A DNA stretch of 14,705 bases, from assembly GCA_945869715.1 (NCBI GenBank), contig CAMBPP010000026.1, positions 1 to 14,705 on the forward strand. The letters run 5' to 3'. Under the pieces are notes generated by a model. That model searched no databases. It was not told where the DNA came from and saw only the letters and a list, made by a program, of their open reading frames with translations. Positions within the stretch are counted from its first letter, which is position 1; every line of letters starts with the position of its first letter. The stretch comes from Bifidobacterium breve (GTDB lineage: Bacteria > Actinomycetota > Acidimicrobiia > Acidimicrobiales > Ilumatobacteraceae). Below, piece after piece: positions 1-7,351 of this stretch. Position numbers and translations under genes: made by a program.

Positions 1-936
1 TCGCGTGGGGTCATTGAGTACCACTGGCATAATTTTACGCGGGTCAATGCCCATGCGCTCCCACACTTCTTGTTGCAAGAAACGGTCGCGCATACGCAGG
101 CTTGCCTCGAAGGCAAAGATTTGACGCTCTTTAATTTCAACATCGCTCATTTGTGCATACACCTCTTGCAAGGACAGCACACCAAAGGCCACATGACGCG
201 CTTCGTCGCTCATGACATAGCGCAATAGTTTCTTCAACAACGGCTCACCGGTGAGTTGATGCAAGTACCCAAATGCAGCTAGGGCAAGACCTTCCACCAT
301 GATTTGCATTCCCAAATAGGTCATGTCCCAGCGGCTATCGGTCACGATGTCGTCGAGCAAGGCACGTAAGTGTGCATTGATTTGATAGCCACCTTCAAGC
401 TTTTCATCGAGGTAGCGGGCAAACACTTCTACGTGGCGCGCTTCGTCCATTACCTGCGTGCTGGCATACAACTTGGCGTCGTACCAGGGCACTGTTTCTA
501 CAATTTTTGCTGTGCAAATGAGCGCGCCTTGTTCACCGTGCAAGAACTGCGACAGGCTCCACTTACGTGCCTGTACACCAAATTCGAGCCAATCTTTTTG
601 CTCCCAATTTTTCACAGGCGTGTCGCCATAGAGGCTCATGTCGAATCCGCGACCAATCGCTTCCTGGTCGGCTGCAATAGTGCCTTCAATATCGACTGGT
701 GTTTCCCATGGCAGGTCGGTTGTGGCGTTCCACTGCCCCACTTTTGCTTTTTCATACAACTTGCGCAGCTGCGGGCGAGCTAATGAATAGTCCCAAGAAA
801 ACAAAGTATCGGCATTGTTTTTCACCATATGCGTAATTTCGTTGACATCGGTATTGGTCACGCCCAAGATGGCCTCGATGTCATTGACATCGGCGCGGCC
901 CAAAATATCTGCGTTGTGAGATTCGATTGCGGTCAT
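1..936 (-). CDS. Ferritin-like diiron-carboxylate protein, 3' end outside window
   Basis: The 312 visible codons read from ATG at 936 off the left edge. The protein has a four-helix diiron pattern: E135 (HGEQGAL), E165 and H168 (DEARHVEVF), E215 (VEGLAL), and E245 and H248 (DEARHVAFG). The doubled DEARH with about 30-residue spacing places it in the ferritin-like superfamily that includes ribonucleotide reductase R2 and bacterial multicomponent monooxygenases. The substrate cannot be read from the sequence; an oxidase or oxygenase acting on a lipid or other organic compound is an inference. The start has a good Shine-Dalgarno sequence (AGGAG, 944-948, 7 nt before ATG) that overlaps the tetR stop codon, so the two genes are very probably co-transcribed and translationally coupled. 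All six predicted metal ligands are present, so it looks functional. Confidence 0.8.
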   Translation of the reverse strand, partial: MTAIESHNADILGRADVNDIEAILGVTNTDVNEITHMVKNNADTLFSWDYSLARPQLRKLYEKAKVGQWNATTDLPWETPVDIEGTIAADQEAIGRGFDMSLYGDTPVKNWEQKDWLEFGVQARKWSLSQFLHGEQGALICTAKIVETVPWYDAKLYASTQVMDEARHVEVFARYLDEKLEGGYQINAHLRALLDDIVTDSRWDMTYLGMQIMVEGLALAAFGYLHQLTGEPLLKKLLRYVMSDEARHVAFGVLSLQEVYAQMSDVEIKERQIFAFEASLRMRDRFLQQEVWERMGIDPRKIMPVVLNDPTR

Positions 937-946
937 GGTATTTCTC

Positions 947-1513
947 CTATTGCTGTACTAAATAATTAAGAAAACTAAAAGATTTGATGAAGGAGTGGAC
1001 ACTGTCTTCATTTGTAAAATCGACTTGCGTGCTCGGCGCAAGGAAGTATGAAATGACGAGTCGAACGAGAACGTCAACAATTTGAATTGCGGTCTCATGC
1101 GATACGAACTCTTCAGCGAGCGGCACAAAGAACTGTGTCGCTACATAAATAATGCGCGGCACCCCATCGACCGTCAGGTTTGCAAGCGCTTCGCCTCGTT
1201 CGCTCGCAAGCATCGCCGCAAGATGCTGGTCGTTTTGCAATTCACACGACGAAAAGACAATGCAACGTGTGAGGAGTACTTCAATATTGGGTGAACCCGC
1301 TACGCCACTTTGCAAACGAGAAAAGAAGGCTTCCAATTCGCGCAGACGCATTGCCTCAAAAAGAACTTCTCGCCCACCTGGGAACAAGCGATAGATAGTG
1401 GCGCGTGACACACCCGAAGCTCTGGTGATGTCGTCAATGGTGACCTTGCTAAACCCAAACCGTTCCACACAGCCCATGGCTGCGTCGAGAACGCGGGTTT
1501 CGTCGGAAGTCAC
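947..1513 (-). CDS. TetR-family transcriptional regulator
   Basis: The protein has 188 residues. The N-terminal 55 or so match the TetR helix-turn-helix: ILDAA-like VLDAAMGCVERFGF, then KVTIDDITRASGVSRATIYRLF, the recognition-helix signature. The remaining helical part would bind a ligand that I cannot identify. The start codon is GTG at 1513, which gives a normal TetR N-terminus. No Shine-Dalgarno sequence precedes it; instead a promoter -10 hexamer ends 8 nt upstream, so the mRNA is probably leaderless. The gene lies 10 bp upstream of the diiron gene. Its promoter is bracketed by a perfect 9-bp inverted repeat (1512-1546), the expected arrangement for autorepression. The most likely role is repression of itself and the diiron gene; control of the neighbouring acyl-CoA ligase is possible but not shown. 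Confidence 0.88.
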   Translation of the reverse strand: MTSDETRVLDAAMGCVERFGFSKVTIDDITRASGVSRATIYRLFPGGREVLFEAMRLRELEAFFSRLQSGVAGSPNIEVLLTRCIVFSSCELQNDQHLAAMLASERGEALANLTVDGVPRIIYVATQFFVPLAEEFVSHETAIQIVDVLVRLVISYFLAPSTQVDFTNEDSVHSFIKSFSFLNYLVQQ

Positions 1514-1549
1514 AGTGAGACACTAAAACGAAAAGCATCTCACTGTCAA
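1512..1549 (-). promoter_or_regulatory. tetR promoter inside a palindromic operator
   Basis: ACAGTGAGA (1512-1520) and TCTCACTGT (1538-1546) form a perfect 9-bp inverted repeat with a 17-bp spacer. On the minus strand a perfect -35 TTGACA (1544-1549) is followed by a 16-bp spacer and TTTAGT (1522-1527, 4 of 6 consensus). The GTG start of tetR is 8 nt further on. One arm overlaps the -35; the other lies between the -10 and the start codon. A dimer or pair of dimers bound here would block polymerase. Assignment to this TetR protein is inferred from position. Confidence 0.7.
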
Positions 1550-1576
1550 GACAAAAGTCACACAAACCTCAGTTTT

Positions 1577-3202
1577 TTAGATGGTGGGCAATTCGTAGGT
1601 AGCAAAACGGTCACGGAGCGTCTTTTTCGAGAACTTTCCCACGCTGGTCTTGGGAACTTCATCAATAAACACGACATCATCAGGTAATTGCCACTTCGCC
1701 AAACGAGGCACCAGGAACTCCACCACTTCTTCTTTGGTGAGGTTCTGCCCTGGCTCGACCACGATGCATGCCAATGGTCGTTCCGACCACCGCGGGTGAG
1801 GCACACCCACTACCGCAGCCTCTTTAATTTTCGGGTGCGCCATGAGTTCGTTTTCAACATCTACCGATGAGATCCACTCTCCACCGCTCTTAATGAGATC
1901 TTTCGTGCGGTCTACCAGTCGCACTCGTCCATCGGCGTCCATTGTGGCAACGTCACCTGTACGCAACCAGCCATCGGAAGTGAAGCTCTCTGCCGAACGA
2001 TCGTCGTTGTAATAGTTGGCAGCGATCCACGGACCCGAGCACTGCAACTCACCACTTGTTTCGCCATCCCATGCAACGGGGTTAATGGTGTCGGGCTCCA
2101 CCACGCGACACTCAACGCCGAAGTTAATTTGACCCACAGTGGTACGCAACTCAGCTTGCTCATTGATGGGCAACAACAAGTCGGCGGCACTCAACGTGCA
2201 CGTTGAAGCAATGGGGCTTGTCTCCGTCATTCCCCATGCTTGCAAAATAGGAAGACCCGTTTGCTCGCGGTACGCCTCACTTAATGCTTTCGGCACCGCA
2301 GAACCACCACAAGGAATGGCACGCAACGACGAAGTGTCACGACCCTTTAATTCGGGAAGTACCCCCATCCAGATAGTTGGTACGCCCGCAGCCACGGTGA
2401 CCTTTTCTTCCACGATGAGTTGCGCAATAGCCTTACCCGAAAGATCTGGACCAGGCATGATGAGCGATGCGCCAGATGCAACTGCAGCATGTGCGAGGCC
2501 CCACGCATTGGCATGGAACATCGGAACGACTGGCAAAATGATGTCGCTCTCGCGTGCCCCCAAGCTGTCAACCGTCATTGCTCCAAAAGTGTGTAGGTAC
2601 GTACTGCGATGGCTATACACCACGCCTTTCGGGTTGCCCGTGGTGCCACTCGTGTAACACATGCTCGCTGCGCGGTTTTCATCTGTTACTAAAAACTCCA
2701 CCGGCGAGGCTTTGCTCAGCAACTCTTCATAGTCATGTATTTGTACGCCAGGCCATTGCGGAACTTCACCTGGAGCATCGTTCATCATCACCAAATGCTT
2801 CACGGTACGAAAGGTGGAGAAAAGCGGAGCAAGAAGCGGGAGCAATGATTGATCGCAAAAAATCACTTCGTCTTCTGCATGGTTCACGATGTAGGTGAGC
2901 TGCTCGGGAAAGAGGCGAATATTTAACGTGTGCAATACGCGACCCGTACATGGAGCAGCAAAGTACAACTCCAAGTGCCGTGCGGTATTCCATGCAAAAG
3001 TAGCGACCCGACCCGCTTCAGAAATTCCCAAATTATTGAGCACTCCGCCCAACTTTCGGGTTCGTTGCGCCCAGTCGCCATAAGTAACAGTCTCTTTTCC
3101 CCGCGGGGTTGCAGTAATAACCGTTTTATTGCGGTGGTATTTTTCTGCGCGGTCGAAAAGGTGAACAATAGTCAGTGGTGTATTTTGCATGAGTCCTTGC
3201 AT
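1577..3202 (-). CDS. Fatty-acyl-CoA ligase (AMP-forming, FadD/AlkK-like)
   Basis: This ANL-superfamily enzyme would activate a carboxylic acid, probably a medium- or long-chain fatty acid, to its CoA thioester using ATP. Visible core motifs in the 541-residue form are A3 YTSGTTGNPKG (183-193), A5 WGMTETSP (about 323-330), A7 GWLRTGD (411-417), A8 DRTKDLIKSGGEWIS (431-445) and the C-terminal catalytic lysine K523 in PKTSVGKF. Length and order are normal. I chose ATG 3202 because relatives begin M-x-GLM-x-x-x-PLT; an in-frame ATG at 3220 would add six residues. A TACGCT hexamer (3209-3214) lies 6 nt before ATG 3202 and no SD is visible, suggesting a leaderless start. The gene is upstream of, and on the same strand as, tetR and the diiron gene but has a separate promoter region. 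Chain-length specificity cannot be read from the sequence. Confidence 0.88.
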   Translation of the reverse strand: MQGLMQNTPLTIVHLFDRAEKYHRNKTVITATPRGKETVTYGDWAQRTRKLGGVLNNLGISEAGRVATFAWNTARHLELYFAAPCTGRVLHTLNIRLFPEQLTYIVNHAEDEVIFCDQSLLPLLAPLFSTFRTVKHLVMMNDAPGEVPQWPGVQIHDYEELLSKASPVEFLVTDENRAASMCYTSGTTGNPKGVVYSHRSTYLHTFGAMTVDSLGARESDIILPVVPMFHANAWGLAHAAVASGASLIMPGPDLSGKAIAQLIVEEKVTVAAGVPTIWMGVLPELKGRDTSSLRAIPCGGSAVPKALSEAYREQTGLPILQAWGMTETSPIASTCTLSAADLLLPINEQAELRTTVGQINFGVECRVVEPDTINPVAWDGETSGELQCSGPWIAANYYNDDRSAESFTSDGWLRTGDVATMDADGRVRLVDRTKDLIKSGGEWISSVDVENELMAHPKIKEAAVVGVPHPRWSERPLACIVVEPGQNLTKEEVVEFLVPRLAKWQLPDDVVFIDEVPKTSVGKFSKKTLRDRFATYELPTI

Positions 3203-3246
3203 GCGACAAGCGTAGGGCATCTTGTAGGGTGAGGCGATAAGTTGCC
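3203..3246. promoter_or_regulatory. Divergent promoter region, acyl-CoA ligase / VTT protein
   Basis: Only 44 bp separate the two divergent start codons. A minus-strand TACGCT (3209-3214) lies 6 nt from the ligase ATG, and a plus-strand TAGGGT (3225-3230) lies 16 nt from the membrane-protein ATG. Both fit a TANNNT -10 element, but neither has a convincing -35. If both are used, the two promoters overlap and would compete. Confidence 0.3.
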
Positions 3247-3864
3247 ATGGTGCGCAAAACAGTTTTAGCCCTCACTTCGCTCCTGTTCATATTCGGCACC
3301 ATTGGCACCAATATTGGCCCAGCGCTCGTAGACGAGCACCCGTTGCTTGTGCTCACCATGTCGTCGCGAAACCGCAATCTTTTTGGGTCGGTGCCTTTCA
3401 CCTCACCCGTCCCCTATTTCATCATCGGTTTTTTACGCATTTTGGCTGCAGCTACTGCTCTGTACTTCGTTGGCCGCTGGTATGGCGACCGCACCGTGCG
3501 CTGGGTGGAAGACAACGTTGGCGAAATGCCTGCGCTCTACCGTTGGATCGAAAAGGCAGTCAACAAAGCTGGCTGGCTGATGTTGTTTTTCATGCCAGGA
3601 AGCAACGTGGTGTGCGTGCTCGTTGGCCACCGCCAAATGCGTATTCGCCAATTTTTTGCAGTCATCATTCCTGCTATTTGCTTTCGCCTCATTGTGATGC
3701 GCATTGGTGGAGACATTTTTGAAGACCAAGTGCGTTGGTTCTTGAAATCAATTGAGAGCTACCAGTGGTACATCGTCCTTGGGCTCTTTGCCATTTCAGC
3801 ATTCCAAATGAACAAGCGCCGCCCTCTTGCTCCACCTAATCGCGATGGGTCGAACGAGGGTTAA
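3247..3864 (+). CDS. DedA/VTT-like small integral membrane protein
   Basis: The protein has 205 residues with hydrophobic segments at about 4-27, 53-76, 109-127, 136-154 and 173-188. YFVGRWYGDRTVRWVE (73-88) and FFMPGSNVVCVLVGHRQM (114-131) resemble the DedA/SNARE-associated (VTT) family pattern of an F-x-GR-x-x-G motif followed by a re-entrant R-x-x-PG-like segment and AG-x-x-x-M. Here the PG is kept, but the arginine usually before it is replaced (FFMPG). The family includes lipid flippases or scramblases of the inner membrane; the substrate here is unknown. The ATG at 3247 has only a weak upstream GGTGAGG. The gene is divergent from the acyl-CoA ligase and converges on dapB with a four-base stop-codon overlap. 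The family call is moderate; the membrane prediction is strong. Confidence 0.65.
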   Translation: MVRKTVLALTSLLFIFGTIGTNIGPALVDEHPLLVLTMSSRNRNLFGSVPFTSPVPYFIIGFLRILAAATALYFVGRWYGDRTVRWVEDNVGEMPALYRWIEKAVNKAGWLMLFFMPGSNVVCVLVGHRQMRIRQFFAVIIPAICFRLIVMRIGGDIFEDQVRWFLKSIESYQWYIVLGLFAISAFQMNKRRPLAPPNRDGSNEG

Positions 3865-4640
3865 AGAAGTGAGTCGATTCCGAGAGTAATTCCTGGTGTT
3901 TCGCCAACGCGCTTGCACGCAAGAACAACCCCTGGCATAAAACTCACACGATCATTTGAGTCGTGGCGAATAACGAGTGTTTGACCCGCAGTACCTAATA
4001 TGACTTCTTGTGATGCAGTCATACCCACCATGCGTACCGCATGAACACGAATACCTGCTGGGCCTTCGCCACCGCGTGCACCTGGAGCAACTTCATGCTG
4101 CGTTGGGTCTTTTGCCCATTCACTACTTGCCGCAGCCATGCGCTGGGCAGTAACCATCGCCGTTCCACTTGGCGCATCGGCTTTCGCATTGTGATGGAAC
4201 TCAATAATTTCTGCGGTCTCAAAATATGGTGCGGCTTGTTCTGCGAATTTCATCATGAGAACTGCACCAATGGCAAAGTTCGCGGCAATGAGACAACTAC
4301 TACTTGTGAATGATTCCTTAAACGCTGCCATGTCGGCATCGTTAAAACCAGTGGTGCCCACTACTGCATGCATGCCATGCAGGCCGAGCCACGGCAGAGT
4401 AACGCGTGCTGCAGCAGCGACTGTGAAGTCGACAACAACCTCTGCTTGCGCATCGGCAAGAGTTTTCAGTTCTGCGCCAATAGTGAGACCATGACATTCT
4501 TTGCCAGCATGCATTGGGTCGACAGCGGCAACAAGCACCAAGCGCGGGTCGGCAACAACGGCATCGCACACAGTGGCGCCCATACGGCCCCCTGCACCTA
4601 CTACACCAACACGAATGGGATTCTCAGATGAAAACGTCAC
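3861..4640 (-). CDS. dapB: 4-hydroxy-tetrahydrodipicolinate reductase
   Basis: This NAD(P)H-dependent reductase of the lysine/meso-diaminopimelate pathway converts the DapA product toward tetrahydrodipicolinate in the cytosol. The 259 residues show the Rossmann motif GAGGRMG (15-21), GTTGF (95-99) and the family signature EIIEFHHNAKADAPSGTA (144-161), with the catalytic His pair at 149-150 and Lys 153. Length matches actinobacterial DapB. The frame is open well upstream into pnp, but homology starts only a few residues after GTG 4640, the first valid start downstream of the pnp stop, so I place the start there. This GTG lies inside the stem of a 14-bp hairpin and has no SD. The stop codon TAA overlaps the opposite-strand stop of the VTT gene in the shared TTAA. 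The position after pnp matches other Actinobacteria, although the M16 peptidase gene often found between them is missing. Confidence 0.93.
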   Translation of the reverse strand: MTFSSENPIRVGVVGAGGRMGATVCDAVVADPRLVLVAAVDPMHAGKECHGLTIGAELKTLADAQAEVVVDFTVAAAARVTLPWLGLHGMHAVVGTTGFNDADMAAFKESFTSSSCLIAANFAIGAVLMMKFAEQAAPYFETAEIIEFHHNAKADAPSGTAMVTAQRMAAASSEWAKDPTQHEVAPGARGGEGPAGIRVHAVRMVGMTASQEVILGTAGQTLVIRHDSNDRVSFMPGVVLACKRVGETPGITLGIDSLL

Positions 4641-4669
4641 AACCCCGACCGTAGTCGGTCGGGGTTGTG
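4638..4669 (-). terminator. 14-bp perfect hairpin between pnp and dapB, covering the dapB start codon
   Basis: CACAACCCCGACCG (4656-4669 read on the minus strand) pairs perfectly with CGGTCGGGGTTGTG (4638-4651), with the 4-nt loop ACTA. It lies 32 nt after the pnp stop and is followed on the minus strand by ACGTTTTC, a short T-run. It looks like an intrinsic terminator or attenuator for pnp. The last three stem bases are the dapB GTG start codon. On the plus strand there is no gene for it to terminate. Confidence 0.7.
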
Positions 4670-4701
4670 GATGAATTGCGTTTTTGTTAGTTGAGGAAGA
4701 T

Positions 4702-7134
4702 TCAGCGGTGACGACGGCGATTGTCATCGCCACGGCCACCACCACGGTTACCGGCTTCGCGGCCGGGGCCGAGATCACCGAGTTCGCCCGAGAGTTCACT
4801 TTCGAACTCATCTTCAAAGCTCACTGCCACTGCGTTGTCGGGCGCATCGCTGCGCTCGGCACGAGGTGCCCGGTCTTCACGTGGTGCACGCTCTTCGCGG
4901 GGGGCACGTTCTTCACGAGGAGCAGTATCGCCGCTCGATTCGAAGCCTTCACCAACGGGGCTGAGGCTGACCTTGCCCTTGTCGTCGATGTCGTCAACAC
5001 GAACCTGAATTTCTTGGCCAAGTTCAAGCACATCTTCAACATTGTTGATGCGCTTGCCATTACCCAACTTTGAAATGTGCACAAGACCGTCACGCCCAGG
5101 AAGGATGTTGACGAATGCGCCGAACTTGGTGATGCTCACAACGCGACCGTTGTAGATGCCACCGAGGTCTGCAGTTGGTGGCTGAACAATGGCCATAATG
5201 CGCTCGCGAGCATCGTTCACCTTCACAGAGTCTGGTGAGCCAATGGTGATGATGCCCACGGCACCATCGTCGCTCACTGCAATGTCGGCACCAGTTTCTT
5301 GCTGAATGGTGTTGATGACCTTGCCCTTTGGCCCAATAACTTCTCCCACTTTGTCGAGTGGAATGGTGAAGGAAACAATTTTTGGAGCAGTTTCGGCAAC
5401 TTCACTGCGTGGAGCAGAAAGCGCTGCGTTCATGACTTCCAAAATAGCCAGACGTGCATCTTTTGCTTGGTCGAGAGCAGCAATCAACACGTCAGCTGGA
5501 ATACCTTCAATTTTTGTGTCGAGTTGCAACGCTGTAATGGCGTCGGCAGTACCGGCAACTTTGAAGTCCATATCGCCGAAAGCGTCTTCTGCGCCCAAGA
5601 TGTCGGTAAGCGTGGTGTACTTGCCTTCAGCAAACACCAAGCCCATTGCGATACCAGCAACTGGAGCAATGATGGGAACACCAGCGTCCATGAGCGAAAG
5701 GCTTGCTGAGCAGACCGAACCCATTGAGGTGGAACCGTTTGACGACATCACTTCACTCACCAAACGAATGGTGTAGGCGAAGTCTTCTTGGCTTGGCACT
5801 ACTGGCAACAACGCACGCTCAGCCAATGCACCGTGGCCAATTTCGCGGCGCTTAGGTGAACCAACGCGGCCTGTTTCGCCGTTAGCCCATGGAGCCATGT
5901 TGTAGTGATGAATGAAACGCTTGGTGGTTTCAGGAGTCAATGTGTCAAGCAACTGGTTCATGCGTGGCATTGCGAGTGTGCACACGTTCATTACTTGAGT
6001 CTCTCCACGTTGGAAAAGGCCTGTTCCGTGTGCTGTAGCTAAAATGCCTACTTCGGAAGTGACAGGGCGAAGATCGCGAGGTCCACGACCGTCGATACGC
6101 ATGCCTTCTTCAACGATGCGCTTACGAACCAATTTCTTGGTCAAGCTACGCACGGCTTCTTTCACAGCTTTTTCCTGACCCGCAAATGCGCCAGGCGCAT
6201 CAGAAGTTCCACATAACGCTGCAAGAGCTTCTGCTGCTACTCCATCAATTGCTTCGTTGCGAGCACTCTTCAATGAAATAGCAACTGCTGGAGCCAACTT
6301 TGTGGTGGCTACACCTTCTACAGCTGCAAACACTTCTGGTGTGTAGTCAAGAACTGGCGTGTACTTCAGTGGCTCAATTGGGCCCTTCGTAGCAATAACA
6401 CTTGCTACAAGCTGGCGCTGCAAACCAATGGACTCTTTGATCCACTTCTTTGATGCTTCAAGACCACTTGCTAATACAGGCTCATTTACTTTTGGTGCAC
6501 CATCGGCATAGTACGAGAAGCTCTTCTCGGTGCCGCCGGCTTCCACCATCATGATTGCTACATCACCGTCGTCGAGCTGACGACCGGCAACAACGAGTTC
6601 GAATGTTGCTGCTTCACTCTCTTCGAAGGTGGGGTGTGGAATCCACTCGCCTGCTGTGCTGTAAGCAACACGCACAGCTCCGATTGGGCCTTCGAATGGA
6701 ATACCACTAATCATGAGCGATGCAGATGCAGCGTTGATGGACAAGATGTCGTGTGGGTTTTCCTGGTCGGCACCAATGATGGTGAGAACAATTTGCGTTT
6801 CGTTGCGGTAGCCATCGGGGAATGCAGGGCGCAACGGACGGTCGGTGAGACGGCAAGTAAGAATTGCCATTTCTGTTGGGCGACCTTCACGGCGGAAAAA
6901 TGCGCCAGGAATTTTTCCTGCTGCATATGAACGCTCTTCTACGTCGACGGTGAGTGGGAAGAAGTCAATGCCATCGCGAACGCCTTTTGCGGCATTTGCG
7001 GTGGAAAGTACGGTGGTGCGGCCAAGGCTCGCAACGACTGCACCCTGTGACTGCTGGGCAAGTTTTCCTGTCTCAAAAGACAGAGTTTTATCGGTACCTG
7101 AAACGGCACCAGACACGCGGATGGCATCAGCCAT
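4702..7134 (-). CDS. pnp: Polyribonucleotide nucleotidyltransferase (PNPase)
   Basis: PNPase is a phosphorolytic 3'-5' exoribonuclease (and RNA-tailing enzyme in Actinobacteria) that forms a trimeric ring. The 810 residues show two RNase PH domains. The second carries GSTSMGSVCSASLSLMDAGVP and DILGAEDAFGDMDFKVAGTAD, which align with the E. coli catalytic core. A KH domain with VIGPKGK follows at about 590-650, and an S1 domain (NGRVVSITKFGAFVNILPGRDGL at its start) at about 655-728. The final 80 or so residues are a charged, low-complexity extension with four 6-residue repeats and an RGGG/RRRHR end. ATG 7134 has an ideal SD (AGGAGG, 7140-7145, 5-nt spacing). It lies downstream of rpsO on the same strand across a structured 217-bp spacer, so co-transcription and post-transcriptional control are likely. 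Confidence 0.97.
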   Translation of the reverse strand: MADAIRVSGAVSGTDKTLSFETGKLAQQSQGAVVASLGRTTVLSTANAAKGVRDGIDFFPLTVDVEERSYAAGKIPGAFFRREGRPTEMAILTCRLTDRPLRPAFPDGYRNETQIVLTIIGADQENPHDILSINAASASLMISGIPFEGPIGAVRVAYSTAGEWIPHPTFEESEAATFELVVAGRQLDDGDVAIMMVEAGGTEKSFSYYADGAPKVNEPVLASGLEASKKWIKESIGLQRQLVASVIATKGPIEPLKYTPVLDYTPEVFAAVEGVATTKLAPAVAISLKSARNEAIDGVAAEALAALCGTSDAPGAFAGQEKAVKEAVRSLTKKLVRKRIVEEGMRIDGRGPRDLRPVTSEVGILATAHGTGLFQRGETQVMNVCTLAMPRMNQLLDTLTPETTKRFIHHYNMAPWANGETGRVGSPKRREIGHGALAERALLPVVPSQEDFAYTIRLVSEVMSSNGSTSMGSVCSASLSLMDAGVPIIAPVAGIAMGLVFAEGKYTTLTDILGAEDAFGDMDFKVAGTADAITALQLDTKIEGIPADVLIAALDQAKDARLAILEVMNAALSAPRSEVAETAPKIVSFTIPLDKVGEVIGPKGKVINTIQQETGADIAVSDDGAVGIITIGSPDSVKVNDARERIMAIVQPPTADLGGIYNGRVVSITKFGAFVNILPGRDGLVHISKLGNGKRINNVEDVLELGQEIQVRVDDIDDKGKVSLSPVGEGFESSGDTAPREERAPREERAPREDRAPRAERSDAPDNAVAVSFEDEFESELSGELGDLGPGREAGNRGGGRGDDNRRRHR
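4852..4923 (-). repeat. Four 18-bp tandem repeats in pnp coding the APREER motif
   Basis: Units at 4906-4923, 4888-4905, 4870-4887 and 4852-4869 encode APREER, APREER, APREDR and APRAER. The DNA units differ at synonymous positions, so the protein repeat appears selected or old rather than freshly duplicated. It lies just after the S1 domain of PNPase. Confidence 0.9.
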
Positions 7135-7351
7135 GGTGTCCTCCTTTTATTTATGTTTGAGCTCAAATATGAGACGGGGTCAAATGAGCAACAATGTCGG
7201 TTCCCAGTCGGCAATCTCGTGACCCAACAAGGGTCACGGGCTAGGCGACTGACAACCGACTCACGGTTGCTCGCTTCTTTATTTCTGGTTTCTATTCTGC
7301 TTGTGGTATCCCCACCTTTTGGGGATACCTAGCCAGAGTGGGCGACGCTGA
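7135..7351 (-). promoter_or_regulatory. Structured rpsO-pnp spacer / pnp leader
   Basis: This 217-bp gene-free stretch contains, in transcription order, a 9-bp hairpin (7305-7329), a stem with internal loop (7245-7274: 6-bp CAACCG/CGGTTG core, 4-bp outer GCGA/TCGC) and an 8-bp hairpin (7218-7238). A 12-bp palindrome TTTGAGCTCAAA (7156-7167) lies just before the SD. The middle stem can also pair with downstream bases (7196-7211). In E. coli and Streptomyces the rpsO-pnp spacer is an RNase III processing site and the basis of PNPase autoregulation; the same role here is inferred. I found no convincing separate pnp promoter. Confidence 0.55.
7305..7329 (-). terminator. Hairpin downstream of rpsO
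   Basis: GGTATCCCC (7305-7313) and GGGGATACC (7321-7329) form a perfect 9-bp stem with a 7-nt loop, 22 bp past the rpsO stop codon. No T-tract follows on the minus strand, so it may be a weak or factor-assisted terminator, a 3'-end stabiliser or an RNase III site, allowing read-through into pnp. Confidence 0.55.

Noticed and set aside
370..783. 137-codon plus-strand frame over the diiron gene
   Set aside because: The opposite strand carries the conserved EARH metal motifs; this frame shows no family resemblance.
2139..2657. 172-codon plus-strand open frame inside the acyl-CoA ligase gene
   Set aside because: It lies fully antisense to a gene with clear domain motifs, has no SD, and its composition looks like a reverse-frame shadow.
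4641..4817. N-terminal extension of dapB to 4817
   Set aside because: It would overlap the pnp 3' end by over 100 bp and add 59 residues with no DapB similarity; homology begins just after GTG 4640.
7156..7167. TTTGAGCTCAAA palindrome as a protein-binding operator for pnp
   Set aside because: A lone 12-bp palindrome without a convincing promoter beside it is too little to call an operator; kept only as part of the leader description.
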